In this document: positions 1-10,159 of the stretch, piece after piece
Position numbering within the stretch: position 1 is the first letter of the stretch
Layout of the letters: each line of letters starts with the position of its first letter
NCBI GenBank assembly: GCA_002356515.1
Contig: AP017605.1
Span: 7,177,020 to 7,241,019, forward strand
From: Mesorhizobium loti
GTDB taxonomy: Bacteria > Pseudomonadota > Alphaproteobacteria > Rhizobiales > Rhizobiaceae
Direction of reading: 5' to 3'
Length of the DNA: 64,000 nucleotides
The notes under the pieces: model-generated
The model's input: only the letters and a program-made list of their open reading frames with translations
Databases searched by the model: none
What the model was told of the DNA's origin: nothing
Made by a program: the position numbers and the translations under genes

Positions 1-529
1 GGTTTCCTTTCATGCCGCTCCCGTAGACCGGAGGCAGCCGCAGCACGGCGGCGTCGGAACGGCCATGCGACGCATAGGTGTCCAGCACTCTGATCTCTGC
101 TTCGCGCTTCGAGCGCCCATAGGCGCATTGCGGATCGGGTATCGTGTCCGCGTCGATCGTTGCGCTGACGCGCGCGCCGATCACGGCCCGGATCGAGGAG
201 AGCTGGATAAACCGTCCGCTTGCCTGTTCGGCCGCCGCTTGCGCCAACCGTGCGCTCAATTCCGCATTGGCCTGCCGAAAATCGGCGTCGGTGGCATTGC
301 CTTCATCATTGTTCAGACCCGCGCAATGGACGACATCCGTAACGTCCCTGGTAAGCGCCAGGAAGGCAGCCGTCGGCGCATCGAAACCGGGCATCTGCAC
401 GGCGTCATGTCCGGGACCAAGCCTCTCCGGGTGGCGGGACGCGAGGCGGAGCTCGGCGCCGGCCTTTCGAAGCTGGCTGACCACCTGACGGCCGATAAAG
501 CCCGTCGCGCCTGTGACCAGGACTTTCAT
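1..529 (-). CDS. NAD-dependent epimerase/dehydratase (extended SDR), 3' end outside window
   Basis: The reading frame runs off the left edge, so only about the first 176 residues are visible. The N-terminus reads MKVLVTGATGFIG, giving the Rossmann dinucleotide-binding motif at residues 7-13. The catalytic YxxxK appears as Tyr137-Gly-Arg-Ser-Lys141, and a VYGSGMKGN stretch near the cut is typical of nucleotide-sugar epimerases acting in O-antigen or capsule synthesis. It starts 18 bp after the stop of the O-antigen ligase gene on the same strand, so the two probably form one surface-polysaccharide operon. The substrate is not determinable; a UDP-glucose/UDP-GlcNAc 4-epimerase-like role is an inference from family and context. 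Confidence 0.8.
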   Translation of the reverse strand, partial: MKVLVTGATGFIGRQVVSQLRKAGAELRLASRHPERLGPGHDAVQMPGFDAPTAAFLALTRDVTDVVHCAGLNNDEGNATDADFRQANAELSARLAQAAAEQASGRFIQLSSIRAVIGARVSATIDADTIPDPQCAYGRSKREAEIRVLDTYASHGRSDAAVLRLPPVYGSGMKGN

Positions 530-547
530 CGCCTTTGCCCTGAACGC

Positions 548-1906
548 CTATTGGGTGACGGATGGACGCATCTGCTCTTCCATCGTCGGCGAAAGGATTG
601 GGTCTTCCGCCACCGGCGCCAGCTCTCGTTCGTCCGTCATCGGCGCAAGTGCCTGGTCTTGCGGCAATGGAGCCTGACGTCCGGAGGCGAGATACGTTCC
701 CGACACCAGGAAGACCATCAGCATCGAGTCCAGAATGTCGTGGCCGACCAGGATGCCTGTCATTCCGGCCGTGAGATAGGTGATCACCACGATGACAATC
801 ATGGTGGCGCCGAACCGCTCGATCGCATCGGTGCTGTTTCGCAGGACCAAGGCGGCATTCCTGGCGGCAACGACAAAGATTGCCGCCAGCGTCACCGCGC
901 CCAGGATTCCCGCCTGCACCAAGGCGGTCAGGAAGCCGTTGTGGAAATGGCTGAAGCCTGCATCCATTCCGAACTGATCGCGGAAGCCCTGTTTTATCAA
1001 GGTCTGGGTGGCACCCACTCCATGTCCGAACAGGGGCATCTCACGAAACGCCTTCAGACCGATATCCCACACGGCGAATCGCAATCCGATGGGCGTCGTG
1101 TAGTCACCATGGGTGGCGAGCGCGTCCAGGTCGGAGCGCAGAAAGTCGACACGCCCGGATATCGTCTGGAAACCGACGGCCGCGATCACGGCGCCGACCG
1201 CCACCAGCAGCACCAGCAGGCGAATGGCATTCCTTCCTTTCAGCCTCTGTTGGTTGATCAGCAGGACGGCGATGCCGGCGATGAGCAGCGACAGCCAGAT
1301 AATGCGCGTACCGGAGTAGATGATGGCGATCGTTCCGCCAAGGGCTGCGCAGATGAGGGCGTTCCTGTGTCTCTCGATACCCGACAAGGCACCAGCCACA
1401 CAGACCATTACGGCAAGGCAAAGCACCTCTGCGAACACTATCGCATTGCCGGCCCCGCCCTTGGCCCTCATCCCCAGCCAATATTGCTGGATAACGGCCA
1501 GCAGCAGCGCGACGAAACAGGCGGCCAGGCTGCTGAGCACGATGATGCGGACGAGCGTGGTTTTCTGCGTGATGCTCCAGGTTGAATAGGAGATCGGGAA
1601 AAGCAGGAAGGTCACGAGCGGAATAAGGCGTGGTGCATCCCGGACGATCGCATTGTTGACAATGGACGCCACGATATTGGCCGTGCAGTAGGCATAGATC
1701 GCGATCGTCAGCGCCATCATCGCCCTGTCGATGTTGAAGCGCCTCTTCTTCAAGGCTATCAACAGGACGGACCACAGGCCGCCGCCATTGAACACGAAGC
1801 TGACCAGCGATCCCAGGACCGGTGGAAAAAAGAAGCAAAGAATGGAGAAGTAGATATTGATCCGCGACGGCGTAAGTTGCGGTCTGATGGACGAAAGCCG
1901 GTTCAA
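548..1906 (-). CDS. O-antigen ligase / Wzy-type polymerase family membrane protein
   Basis: This 452-residue protein has about ten hydrophobic segments from residue 17 onward. A long periplasmic loop carries an HFHNGFLTALVQAG stretch (around residues 320-335) that matches the conserved region of the O-antigen ligase family (Wzy_C, PF04932). Such proteins transfer or polymerise oligosaccharides on the periplasmic side of the inner membrane. The C-terminal 50 residues are polar and low-complexity (Pro/Glu/Met-rich). It is the first gene of a two-gene unit with the downstream epimerase. Ligase (WaaL) and polymerase (Wzy) roles cannot be told apart from sequence alone. Confidence 0.78.
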   Translation of the reverse strand: MNRLSSIRPQLTPSRINIYFSILCFFFPPVLGSLVSFVFNGGGLWSVLLIALKKRRFNIDRAMMALTIAIYAYCTANIVASIVNNAIVRDAPRLIPLVTFLLFPISYSTWSITQKTTLVRIIVLSSLAACFVALLLAVIQQYWLGMRAKGGAGNAIVFAEVLCLAVMVCVAGALSGIERHRNALICAALGGTIAIIYSGTRIIWLSLLIAGIAVLLINQQRLKGRNAIRLLVLLVAVGAVIAAVGFQTISGRVDFLRSDLDALATHGDYTTPIGLRFAVWDIGLKAFREMPLFGHGVGATQTLIKQGFRDQFGMDAGFSHFHNGFLTALVQAGILGAVTLAAIFVVAARNAALVLRNSTDAIERFGATMIVIVVITYLTAGMTGILVGHDILDSMLMVFLVSGTYLASGRQAPLPQDQALAPMTDERELAPVAEDPILSPTMEEQMRPSVTQ

Positions 1907-2399
1907 GTTTCGGGCTCGCTGTTCTCGAGTAGCTTAATGCGGCACATCCCGTTCAGCGGAACCGAATATGCTCGCCTCGAATTGCCCATGCCTGATGACG
2001 CATCTTGCCCGCTTCCGCAGGTTGTATAACGGCTGGACGGTCTTTTCGATAGTGCGCCGGGGCTTGTTGTCACGGAAAATCGGCGGCCCGGCGCCCGTCG
2101 ATTGGCAAAGGGCGCCAGGGGTGTTTGTCGTCATGGTCTCCCGAGTAATATTTTTCCTGCCTTTTCCCGGCTGGCGGCCTTGCGAACAGAAATTTTCGGG
2201 TTATGGCGAAAGCGTGGAAAATTCATTCCCGAACCGACCGCTGCCGGGCTGGTCTTGCATTGTTCTGCCGTGCGCCGATCTGCTAGAACGCCCGCACGAA
2301 AACACTTTGTCCAGAAGCGAAGCTTGAACCGGGCGCAAAAGGCTCGATGATTTGACGCAAGGTCTTCTGTCGCAAGGCACGAGAGAACGCTCACAGTCT
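1907..2399. other. Intergenic region, divergent promoters of O-antigen ligase and cysD
   Basis: About 490 bp separate two divergently transcribed units. Open frames here are short, lack convincing ribosome-binding sites and have no family-like features. I see no hairpin, tandem repeat or recognisable riboswitch. It presumably holds both promoters and the sulfur-responsive control site of the cys operon, but I could not identify a specific binding sequence. Confidence 0.4.
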
Positions 2400-3305
2400 A
2401 TGACCATAGCACTTACGCATCTGCAGCGGCTTGAAGCCGAGTCCATCCACATTTTCCGCGAGGTCGCGGCCGCCTTCTCCAAGCCGGTCATGCTGTATTC
2501 GGTCGGCAAGGATTCATCCGTGCTGATGCATCTGGCAATGAAGGCGTTCTATCCCGCCAAGCCGCCGTTCCCGTTCCTTCACGTCGATACCACCTGGAAA
2601 TTCCGCGAAATGATCGCTTTTCGCGATCAGATGGCGCAAAAACTCGGCTTCGACCTTTTGGTGCATGTCAACGAAGACGGCGTGCGCGACAAGATCAACC
2701 CGTTCGACCATGGCTCGAACACCCACACCCATGTGATGAAGACCGTGGCGTTACGCCAGGCGCTCGACAAATACGGTTTCGATGCCGCCTTTGGCGGCGC
2801 CCGTCGCGACGAGGAGAAGTCGCGCGCCAAGGAGCGCATATTCTCTTTCCGCAATGTCCAGCATGTCTGGGATCCGAAGAACCAGCGCCCCGAAATGTGG
2901 AAGATATTCAACACCCGCATCGCATCGGGCGAATCGATCCGCGTCTTCCCGCTGTCGAACTGGACCGAACTCGATATCTGGCAGTACATCCTGCAGGAGA
3001 ACATCCCGATCGTGCCGCTCTACTTCGCCAAGGAACGGCCGGTGGTGGAGCGCGACGGCATGCTGATCCTCAAGGACGACGATCGCATGAAACTGCGCCC
3101 CGGCGAAACGGTCGAGAACCGGCTGGTCCGGTTCCGCACTTTGGGCTGCTATCCGCTCACCGGCGCTATCGAATCGGATGCCGACACGCTCGAAGCCATC
3201 GTCGGCGAGATGCTGACCGCCCGCACCTCCGAGCGGCAGGGCCGCCTGATCGACCGTGATGAAGCTGGCTCCATGGAAAAGAAGAAGCGCGAGGGGTATT
3301 TCTGA
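2400..3305 (+). CDS. cysD: Sulfate adenylyltransferase subunit 2 (ATP sulfurylase, small subunit)
   Basis: CysD adenylylates sulfate to APS as a heterodimer with the GTPase CysN, the first step of assimilatory sulfate activation. The 301-residue protein begins [19 protein letters not shown] and carries the pyrophosphatase loop SVGKDSS (residues 34-40), then [16 protein letters not shown] and the C-terminal [11 protein letters not shown] block. Length and N-terminus agree with E. coli CysD (302 aa). An in-frame TTG at 2352 would add 16 residues that the family lacks, so ATG 2400 is preferred. The cysNC start follows 2 bp after the stop, indicating a tightly coupled operon. Confidence 0.96.
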   Translation: MTIALTHLQRLEAESIHIFREVAAAFSKPVMLYSVGKDSSVLMHLAMKAFYPAKPPFPFLHVDTTWKFREMIAFRDQMAQKLGFDLLVHVNEDGVRDKINPFDHGSNTHTHVMKTVALRQALDKYGFDAAFGGARRDEEKSRAKERIFSFRNVQHVWDPKNQRPEMWKIFNTRIASGESIRVFPLSNWTELDIWQYILQENIPIVPLYFAKERPVVERDGMLILKDDDRMKLRPGETVENRLVRFRTLGCYPLTGAIESDADTLEAIVGEMLTARTSERQGRLIDRDEAGSMEKKKREGYF

Positions 3306-3307
3306 CC

Positions 3308-5245
3308 ATGCGTCACATCATGGCAAAAAGCCTCGCCCCCACCGATGGCGTCCGCGACTATCTGGCGGCGCAGGAGAAGAAGTCGCTGCTGCGCTTCCTG
3401 ACCTGCGGTTCCGTCGATGACGGCAAGTCGACGCTCATCGGGCGTCTGCTGTCCGACACCAAGCAGATCTTCGAAGACCAGCTTGCCGCGCTCGAACGCG
3501 ATTCGCGCAAGCATGGCACCACCGGTGACGACATTGATTTCGCGCTGCTGGTCGACGGCCTCGAGGCCGAGCGCGAGCAAGGCATCACCATCGACGTCGC
3601 CTACCGCTTCTTTGCGACGCCCAAGCGCAAGTTCATCGTCGCCGACACGCCCGGCCACGAGCAGTACACCCGCAACATGGCGACAGGTGCCTCGACAGCC
3701 GATCTGGCGATCGTGCTGATCGATGCAAGGCAGGGGGTGTTGCGCCAGACAAGGCGCCATTCGATCATAGCCTCGCTGCTCGGCATCCATCACATCGTGC
3801 TGGCCGTCAACAAGATCGATCTCGTCGATTTCGACCAGGCGGTTTTCGACCGGATCGTCGAAGACTATGGCCAATTCTCGCGTGATCTCGGCTTCCAGAC
3901 CATCGTGCCGATCCCGATGTCGGCCCGCTATGGTGACAATGTCAGCAGCCGGTCGCAGAACATGCAATGGTATTCCGGTCCGACGCTGATCGAGCACCTC
4001 GAGACCGTTTCGGTCGAAGAGGCTGCCGTCGAACAGCCGTTCCGTTTTCCGGTGCAGTACGTCAACCGCCCCAATCTCGACTTCCGTGGTTTTGCCGGCA
4101 CGATCGCGTCCGGCGCCATCGCGCAAGGCGACGAGGTCGTCGTCGCCAAATCCGGCAAGTCCTCGCATGTCAAACGCATTGTCGCTTATGGCGGCGATCT
4201 CAAACAGGCGGTGGCTGGCCAGGCCATCACACTCGTCCTCGACGACGAGGTCGAGGTCTCCAGAGGCAACATGCTGGTATCGCCAGCTGCTCGGCCACAG
4301 GTGGCCGATCAGTTCGCCGCCAACATCGTCTGGTTTGACGAGCATGCGTTGCTGCCGGGCCGTTCCTACATCCTGCGCACCGAAACCGACCAGACCAGCG
4401 CCACCGTAACCGATCTGAAATACCGCATCAACGTCAATGACTTCGCCCATGAGGCGGCCAAGTCACTTGAAATGAATGAAGTCGGCATCTGCAACATCTC
4501 GACGCGGGCGCCGATCGCTTTCGATCCCTTCGCCGAGAACCGCACCACCGGCGCCTTCATCCTGATCGATCGCATCTCGAACGCCACCGTCGGCGCCGGC
4601 ATGATAGTGCACTCGCTGCGCCGTGCCGAGAACATCCATTGGCAATCGCTCGATGTCGGCAAGCGTGTGCGCGCCGACATAAAGAACCAGCGGCCCGCCG
4701 TGTTCTGGTTCACCGGGCTTTCGGGCTCCGGCAAGTCGACCATCGCCAACCTGTTCGAGAAGAAGCTGTTCGCCACCGGCCGGCACACCTATATCCTGGA
4801 TGGCGACAATGTCCGTCACGGTCTGAACCGCGATCTCGGCTTCACCGACGCCGACCGCGTCGAGAACATCCGCCGGGTGGCCGAAGTGGCCAAGCTGATG
4901 GCCGATGCCGGGTTGATCGTCATTGTTTCGTTCATTTCGCCGTTCAGCGCCGAACGGCGGATGGCCAGGGAATTAATGGCCGACGGCGAGTTCATCGAGG
5001 TCTTTGTCGACACGCCCTTCGAGGAGTGTGCCAGGCGTGATCCGAAAGGCCTCTATGCCCGCGCGCTGAACGGCGAGATCAAGAACTTCACCGGTGTCGA
5101 TTCCCCATACGAAGCGCCGGAAAAACCGGAAATCCATCTGAAGACGCTCGGCAGATCGGCGGAAGAGATGGTAGATGCCCTGGAACACTGGCTGAACGAG
5201 CGTGACATTGCCGAAGACCAATATGACAGCGGCGGCGGTATCTGA
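3308..5245 (+). CDS. cysNC: Bifunctional sulfate adenylyltransferase GTPase subunit / APS kinase (CysN-CysC fusion)
   Basis: The 645-residue protein fuses the EF-Tu-like GTPase CysN (residues about 25-450) to APS kinase CysC (about 460-640), so it drives APS formation and then makes PAPS. GTPase motifs are GSVDDGKST (34-42), DTPGHEQY (113-120) and NKIDL (168-172). The kinase P-loop GLSGSGKST is at 470-478, followed by [15 protein letters not shown]. Rhizobial NodQ has the same architecture, but no nod genes are visible nearby, so a housekeeping role is more likely. An internal ATG at 3320 (MAKSLAPTD) is an alternative start. The 3' end overlaps cysQ by 23 bp. Confidence 0.95.
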   Translation: MRHIMAKSLAPTDGVRDYLAAQEKKSLLRFLTCGSVDDGKSTLIGRLLSDTKQIFEDQLAALERDSRKHGTTGDDIDFALLVDGLEAEREQGITIDVAYRFFATPKRKFIVADTPGHEQYTRNMATGASTADLAIVLIDARQGVLRQTRRHSIIASLLGIHHIVLAVNKIDLVDFDQAVFDRIVEDYGQFSRDLGFQTIVPIPMSARYGDNVSSRSQNMQWYSGPTLIEHLETVSVEEAAVEQPFRFPVQYVNRPNLDFRGFAGTIASGAIAQGDEVVVAKSGKSSHVKRIVAYGGDLKQAVAGQAITLVLDDEVEVSRGNMLVSPAARPQVADQFAANIVWFDEHALLPGRSYILRTETDQTSATVTDLKYRINVNDFAHEAAKSLEMNEVGICNISTRAPIAFDPFAENRTTGAFILIDRISNATVGAGMIVHSLRRAENIHWQSLDVGKRVRADIKNQRPAVFWFTGLSGSGKSTIANLFEKKLFATGRHTYILDGDNVRHGLNRDLGFTDADRVENIRRVAEVAKLMADAGLIVIVSFISPFSAERRMARELMADGEFIEVFVDTPFEECARRDPKGLYARALNGEIKNFTGVDSPYEAPEKPEIHLKTLGRSAEEMVDALEHWLNERDIAEDQYDSGGGI

Positions 5246-6047
5246 CGACAGGTCGATGCTGGACGTCTTCGAGCGGCTGGCGCTGGCGGCCGGACGCGAG
5301 GTCATGCGCGTGTTCGACGCCGGCTGTGCGGTCGACCGCAAATCGGACGCCTCGCCGGTAACTGAGGCGGATCGCGAGAGCGAGAAGATCATCCTCGCCG
5401 GCCTGCGCGCCGCATTTCCCGACATTCCTTGCGTGGCAGAGGAGGAAGCGGCGGCCGGAATCATGCCGACCGATCTTGGCGAGGCCTTCTTCCTCATCGA
5501 CCCGCTCGACGGCACCAAGGAATTCGTCAATCGCCGCACCGACTTCACCGTCAACATCGCGCTCGTGCGCCATGGTGTGCCGGAAGTCGGCGTCGTCTTC
5601 GCACCTTGCACTGGCCGCTTCTTTTCGGGACGGCCGGACAGGGCGGAATCCCTGGAGATCGATGGCGATTACCAGATCGTCGGCCGCCGGCCGATTTCGG
5701 TGAGAACGGCAGCAGCGCCGCTGGCCGTGGTCGCCAGCCGCTCCCACAACACGCCGGAAACCGAAGCCTATATTCGCGACCTCGGTGCCGCCGAGATCGT
5801 CTCGGTCGGTTCGTCCTTGAAATTCTGTCTTCTCGCCAGCGCCGAGGCGGATGTCTATCCGCGCTTCGGACGCACCATGGAATGGGACACCGCGGCGGGC
5901 GACGCGGTGCTGCGCGCGGCGGGCGGCACGACACGCACGCTGGACGGCAAGCTCTTGGCCTACGGTAAACGAGACCAGGCCGACGACGAGGATTTCGCCA
6001 ACCCGCATTTCATCGCCAGCGGCAGGGCAGGGGCGAACCCCGTCTGA
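5223..6047 (+). CDS. cysQ: 3'(2'),5'-bisphosphate nucleotidase
   Basis: CysQ removes the 3'-phosphate of PAP or PAPS and so protects the sulfate activation pathway from product build-up. This 274-residue member of the inositol monophosphatase superfamily shows VTEADRESE (46-54), the metal-binding DPLDGTKEF (93-101) and [10 protein letters not shown] near residue 222. ATG 5223 is chosen; a GTG at 5202 would add seven residues. It overlaps the end of cysNC by 23 bp, and the three genes form a complete sulfate activation and PAP recycling operon. It converges with the aminotransferase gene 13 bp away. Confidence 0.92.
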   Translation: MTAAAVSDDRSMLDVFERLALAAGREVMRVFDAGCAVDRKSDASPVTEADRESEKIILAGLRAAFPDIPCVAEEEAAAGIMPTDLGEAFFLIDPLDGTKEFVNRRTDFTVNIALVRHGVPEVGVVFAPCTGRFFSGRPDRAESLEIDGDYQIVGRRPISVRTAAAPLAVVASRSHNTPETEAYIRDLGAAEIVSVGSSLKFCLLASAEADVYPRFGRTMEWDTAAGDAVLRAAGGTTRTLDGKLLAYGKRDQADDEDFANPHFIASGRAGANPV

Positions 6048-6060
6048 GATCGGCTGCCGA

Positions 6061-7203
6061 CTACTCGGCCGCGGCCTGCGCCGAGTTCGAGCCGATATAG
6101 TTGCGGATCGTCTCGATGATCCGGTCTTGGTCGGCCTCGCTGAGATAGGGGTGCATCGGCAGGCACAGGATGCGCTTCGGCAGGTCCTCCGAGACAGCAA
6201 GGCCTGTCGGGGTGCGCGGATAGTCGCGATAGGCGACCTGGGCGTGCAGCGGCTTGACGTAGTAGATGACGGACGGAATGCCCTTTTCGCCCAGATGCGC
6301 CTTCAGGCCGTCGCGCTTGGGCGTCTCGATAGCGTATTGCGCCCAGGCCGAACGGCTGCCGTCGAGGTTGCGGGCGGCAGCCACGACATCGCCAAGCCCT
6401 TCGGCATAGCGGTTTGCCACCACCTGGCGTGCGGCCATCTCGTCTTCGAGAATGGCGAGCTTTTCGATGAGGATCGCCGCCTGCAGCGTGTCGAGCCGCG
6501 AATTGATGCCGACGCGGACGTTGTCATATTGCGTCTCGCCCTTGCCGTGGAAGGCGAAGGAACGCAGCTTGTCGGCCATCTCGTCGTCGTTGGTGAACAT
6601 CGCGCCGCCGTCGCCATAGCAGCCAAGCGGCTTGGCCGGATAGAAGCTGGTCGAGCCGACATGGCCGAAGGCGCCGCACATCTTACCGTCGAGCGACCCG
6701 CCCATCGACTGGGCGGCGTCCTCGATCACCAGCAGTCCTTCGCGGTTGGCGATCGCCATGATCGCATCGTAATCGGCTGCAAGGCCGAACAGGTCGACCG
6801 GGATGATCGCCTTCGGCTTCAGCCTTCCTTCCTTCTTGATCATGGCGATGGCCGCTTCGAGGCTGGCGATGTCGATATTGTAGGTCACCGGATCGACATC
6901 GACGAAGACGGGTTCCGCCTTGGCCAGCGCCACCACTTCGGCGGTGGCGGCGAAGGTGAAGCTCGGCACGAACACGGCGTCGCCCGGGCCGATGCCGGCG
7001 GCAAACAGCGGCAGCAGCAGCGCATCGGTGCCGTTGGCGCAGGCCACGACATGCTTGGTGCCGACATAGGCGGCGAGCTTCTTCTCGAACTCCGCCACCT
7101 GGGGCCCCAGGATGTAGCGACCGTCTTCGACGACATGGTCGATCGCGGCCTTCAGCCGGTCGCGGATACGTTCGCGCTGTGCGCCAAGATCGATGAACTG
7201 CAT
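6061..7203 (-). CDS. DegT/DnrJ/EryC1/StrS family PLP-dependent sugar aminotransferase
   Basis: The 380-residue protein is a fold-type I PLP enzyme that aminates keto-sugar nucleotides for surface polysaccharides. Visible motifs are the cofactor-binding NGTDAL (57-62), EDAAQSMGG (161-169) and the Schiff-base lysine in SFYPAKPLGCYGDGGA (Lys191). Family members of this type include WbpE (UDP-3-keto-GlcNAcA aminotransferase). It stands alone on the minus strand, convergent with cysQ, and has about 300 bp of upstream DNA. The exact sugar is unknown; the O-antigen genes at the left edge suggest an envelope glycan. Confidence 0.88.
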   Translation of the reverse strand: MQFIDLGAQRERIRDRLKAAIDHVVEDGRYILGPQVAEFEKKLAAYVGTKHVVACANGTDALLLPLFAAGIGPGDAVFVPSFTFAATAEVVALAKAEPVFVDVDPVTYNIDIASLEAAIAMIKKEGRLKPKAIIPVDLFGLAADYDAIMAIANREGLLVIEDAAQSMGGSLDGKMCGAFGHVGSTSFYPAKPLGCYGDGGAMFTNDDEMADKLRSFAFHGKGETQYDNVRVGINSRLDTLQAAILIEKLAILEDEMAARQVVANRYAEGLGDVVAAARNLDGSRSAWAQYAIETPKRDGLKAHLGEKGIPSVIYYVKPLHAQVAYRDYPRTPTGLAVSEDLPKRILCLPMHPYLSEADQDRIIETIRNYIGSNSAQAAAE

Positions 7204-7504
7204 ATCGGCCTCTAAACGGTGGAGTACGTTCTCGCCCGAACCGGGGTTTGCGATACGTACAGAAACAACAACTTAACTGGCCCGCTGGTACCAGACTTGG
7301 GCCGGTCGAGAAAGCCGGCCCGGCTGCAGCGCAGGTTGCCCAGGTGTCGCAGCCTGTTACTTCAGGCCTTCCCCGGTAGCGCCAAAGATGCCGGAAATCC
7401 GGGCTTCGCCAGGCATAGACTGGCAAGTTTATCGCGTCTTTCCGGCTCGCGGAAACATAAAGTGATCAGCCTTTGGCGCGGCTTGCAGCCCACTGACGGC
7501 CAGA
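7204..7504. other. Intergenic region between aminotransferase and fructokinase genes
   Basis: About 300 bp that must hold the promoter of the aminotransferase and the 3' end of the kinase transcript, both on the minus strand. It contains a 6-bp-stem hairpin at 7439-7455 (TTTCCG/CGGAAA, loop of 5) that could mark the kinase transcript end, though no clear U-run follows. A 10-bp palindrome CTGGTACCAG is also present at about 7282. No gene is apparent. Confidence 0.35.
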
Positions 7505-8428
7505 TCAGGCGATTTCGTGCCGCCACGGCGGATTGGCGCCAGCGCGCGACACGGTCACCGCCGCCGCCTTTGCGCCGAGCGCCAAGGCCTTGCGGATGGC
7601 GTCTTGCGTAAGGGTGCCGATGGCCGCCTTGGTCAGCAGGCCCTGTTCATGCAGCGAGGCGAGGATGCCGGCGTTGAACGTGTCGCCGGCGCCGACGGTG
7701 TCGACCACCTCGACCTTTTCCGGCATCACGGTGACGGCATGGTCCTTGGTGTAACCGACAGCGCCTTCACTGCCATGCGTGACGACGATCAGCTTCGGCC
7801 CGCGCTCAAGCCAGTTTCGCACGACATCCTCATGCGAGCCGGCTTCGCCGAACCAGTTCAGGTCTTCGTCCGACAGTTTCACGATGTCGGCCATCGCCAT
7901 CATGGCGCGAATGCGCTTGAGGTGCTTTGCCTTGTCCGGGATGAAGTTCGGCCGGATGTTGGGGTCGAGCATCATGACGCGGCTCGCGTGTTCGCGCAGC
8001 ATGAACTCTTCATAGGCGCTGCCGGCGGGCTCCGAAATCAGGCTGATGGCGCCGAACAGCATGGCTTCGATCTCGCCGCCGAGCGCCGGCAGGTCATCGA
8101 TCGTCAGCATGCGTCCGGCGGTGTTCTCGTCATAGAATGTGTAGGTCGCCTGACCGTTGGTGAGCCGCACGAAGGCGAGCGTGGTCGGCCTGGGCGAGGT
8201 GTGGGCATAGGTAGAGCTGACCTTGCTCGCGCCGAGCGCATCCCTGAACTGGCCACCGAAAAGGTCAGACGACAGGCCGGAAAAGAAGCCGGCCGGCGCG
8301 CCGAGCCGTCCAAGCGCGATCGCCGTGTTGAACACCGCGCCGCCGACATAGGGGGCAAAAGCCGGCTCACCTTGCGTCGTGGTGCGCGGCAGCATGTCGA
8401 TCAGGGCTTCGCCGCAGCAAAGGATCAT
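7505..8428 (-). CDS. frcK: Fructokinase, PfkB-family carbohydrate kinase
   Basis: The 307-residue protein is a ribokinase/PfkB-family sugar kinase, expected to phosphorylate fructose delivered by FrcBCA. It begins MILCCGEALIDMLPR, has the substrate-binding GGAVFNTAIALGRLG near residue 29 and the signature DTVGAGDTFNAG near residue 250, with the catalytic Asp in GAGD. ATG 8428 overlaps the stop of the upstream RbsD/FucU-like gene in an ATGA arrangement, showing translational coupling. In Sinorhizobium the kinase lies downstream of frcA; here it is in the divergent regulator operon, so the symbol rests on context. Confidence 0.85.
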   Translation of the reverse strand: MILCCGEALIDMLPRTTTQGEPAFAPYVGGAVFNTAIALGRLGAPAGFFSGLSSDLFGGQFRDALGASKVSSTYAHTSPRPTTLAFVRLTNGQATYTFYDENTAGRMLTIDDLPALGGEIEAMLFGAISLISEPAGSAYEEFMLREHASRVMMLDPNIRPNFIPDKAKHLKRIRAMMAMADIVKLSDEDLNWFGEAGSHEDVVRNWLERGPKLIVVTHGSEGAVGYTKDHAVTVMPEKVEVVDTVGAGDTFNAGILASLHEQGLLTKAAIGTLTQDAIRKALALGAKAAAVTVSRAGANPPWRHEIA

Positions 8429-8871
8429 GGTTTTCTGGTCTCCGGCGGATAGATCACGCCCTTGCGGATGATGATGTTGGCGTAAAGCCTTGGCTCGCTT
8501 GTCGCGACGATGGCATGCGCCGATTTGACCCGTGCATAGAAGTCGGCGCCGGCCAGTGCAACCACCTTGCGACCCGGTGCGTGCCTGGCGCAGACCGCCT
8601 CGATCTCGTGATGGACTGGATCGGCAATCGAGGGATTGCCTTTGACCGAGGCGCGAAACAGGGCTTCCGGAACGGCGTCGTCGACCGGCAGCACGCTCAG
8701 GATCGCATCGAGCACCGGGATGAGATGATGACCGTCGGCCCGGACCAGGCGCCTTGCCTGCTCCTCTGCCGGATAGTTTGCGTCGACAAGGGCGATCTCG
8801 TCGCCATGGCCCATGGCGCGCAGTGTCGCCAGAAGGTCCGGTCCAAGGAGCGCCGGGATTCCGATCAGCAT
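8425..8871 (-). CDS. RbsD/FucU-family sugar mutarotase-like protein
   Basis: The 148-residue protein belongs to the RbsD/FucU family, which interconverts sugar anomers and pyranose/furanose ring forms. The N-terminal MLIGIPALLGPDLLATL followed by GHGDEIALVDANYP (about 20-33) is the family hallmark, and the C-terminal YANIIIRKGVIYPPE is also characteristic. It lies directly between the ROK regulator and the fructokinase and overlaps the kinase start by 4 bp. The location suggests that it supplies the ring form that the kinase uses, which is an inference. FucU-like (L-fucose) activity on a different sugar remains possible. Confidence 0.85.
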   Translation of the reverse strand: MLIGIPALLGPDLLATLRAMGHGDEIALVDANYPAEEQARRLVRADGHHLIPVLDAILSVLPVDDAVPEALFRASVKGNPSIADPVHHEIEAVCARHAPGRKVVALAGADFYARVKSAHAIVATSEPRLYANIIIRKGVIYPPETRKP

Positions 8872-10098
8872 TCAGGCACTCCTGGAAATCGTCGTCGAGC
8901 CGATCAGAAAGCGTTCGGAAAGCGGCAGGCTGGCGCCGCCGAGCGCCCGGGCGTGGATGCCGACGGTTCCTTCGCGAACGGCGGGGAGTTTCAGGCCCTC
9001 GCCGTCGATTGTGGCGATGGCGGCGACAATGGCATCGACCAGCCGGCGGCGCACTGCCTGTGGCATCCAGCCGTCGACCACCGCCGCCTCGAAATCGATA
9101 ACCGAGGACGCCGCGACGATGGCATAGGCGAGCGCCTGCGAGGCGCTGGCGATCCAATCGTCGAGTTCGGAGCCGATGTCGCCCCAATCCTCGGGCGAGG
9201 TCCACAGATGCGAGGCCTCGACGCCGCGCGCATTGAGCGCTTTTTCCAGCATGGCGATCGACGCCACATCGATCAGCTGGGTCGGCTTGCCGTCCGGGCC
9301 GGGCACCGGCATAGAGCCGAGCGCGCCGGCATTGCCGGTCGGGCCGCCGAACAGCCGGCCGTTGAGCACGATGCCGCCGCCAGCGAAGGCGCCGATATAG
9401 AAATAGACGAAGTCACGTGCGCCACCCGCCTGGCCGAACACGAGTTCGGCGCCGCAGGCCGAGGTGGCATCGTTTTGCAGATAGACCGGAAACTCGCATT
9501 GCGCCTGGATGTCGGCCCTGATGTCGCGGTGGCGCCACTCGTCCATGACGTCGCGCGGCGCGCCGGCGGTGTCGGCCCAGTTCCACAGTTCGAATGGCAT
9601 GGCGATGCCGAGCCCGGCGATACGCTTGTCCTGCGCCGGCGTCAGTTCGCCGCGCATCTTTTTCATGCCTTCGGTGACGAACTCCACCGTTTCGCGCGGA
9701 GCCGGATAGCGATAGGAGTGCTGCAGCATCGAGCGCACATGCCCAAGAAAATCGATCAGCACCAGTTCGGCGCTGCGGCGGCCGATCTTAAGGCCGATGA
9801 AGAAGGCGCCTTCCGGATTGAGCGCCATTGGAATTGACGGCTGGCCGATCTTGCCGCGCAGCGGCGCCTGGCGGACGAGCAGGCCTTCTTCTTCCAGTTC
9901 GCGCATGATGACCGAAACCGTCTGCGCCGAAAGTCCGGTCATGCGGGCGATGTCGGATTTCGCCAGGCTGCCATGCTGGCGCACCAGCGACAGCACCAAC
10001 CGCTCGTTGTGGTCGCGCATGCCGCTCTGGTTGGTGCCGCGGTGAATCAGGCTGTCATTCGCTTCGGGCGAACCGTGCCTCGCAGTGGCGGTCTCCAC
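8872..10098 (-). CDS. frcR: ROK-family transcriptional regulator of the fructose locus
   Basis: The 408-residue protein has an N-terminal winged helix-turn-helix ([20 protein letters not shown], then [13 protein letters not shown]) and a C-terminal ROK sugar-binding domain containing [13 protein letters not shown] choose the GTG at 10098 because a GGGAGGA Shine-Dalgarno lies 6-7 bases upstream; the open frame continues further but crosses the operator palindrome. Its stop abuts the RbsD/FucU-like start. It is divergent from frcBCA and most likely represses both directions through the palindrome at 10160-10197. The symbol follows the position next to frcBCA. Confidence 0.85.
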   Translation of the reverse strand: METATARHGSPEANDSLIHRGTNQSGMRDHNERLVLSLVRQHGSLAKSDIARMTGLSAQTVSVIMRELEEEGLLVRQAPLRGKIGQPSIPMALNPEGAFFIGLKIGRRSAELVLIDFLGHVRSMLQHSYRYPAPRETVEFVTEGMKKMRGELTPAQDKRIAGLGIAMPFELWNWADTAGAPRDVMDEWRHRDIRADIQAQCEFPVYLQNDATSACGAELVFGQAGGARDFVYFYIGAFAGGGIVLNGRLFGGPTGNAGALGSMPVPGPDGKPTQLIDVASIAMLEKALNARGVEASHLWTSPEDWGDIGSELDDWIASASQALAYAIVAASSVIDFEAAVVDGWMPQAVRRRLVDAIVAAIATIDGEGLKLPAVREGTVGIHARALGGASLPLSERFLIGSTTISRSA

Positions 10099-10159
10099 CC
10101 TGTTCCTCCCGTCGTTTCCCCCGAATGCTTTTGGGCCAGAATGGGTGAACGGCGCAAGG

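Noticed and set aside
3308..5245. NodQ (nodulation sulfation enzyme)
   Set aside because: The CysN-CysC fusion looks like NodQ, but no nod genes or nod boxes are nearby, and cysD and cysQ flank it as in housekeeping operons.
8426..9205. In-frame extension upstream of fructokinase
   Set aside because: It runs through the RbsD/FucU-like gene; the kinase family begins at ATG 8428 with an ATGA overlap.
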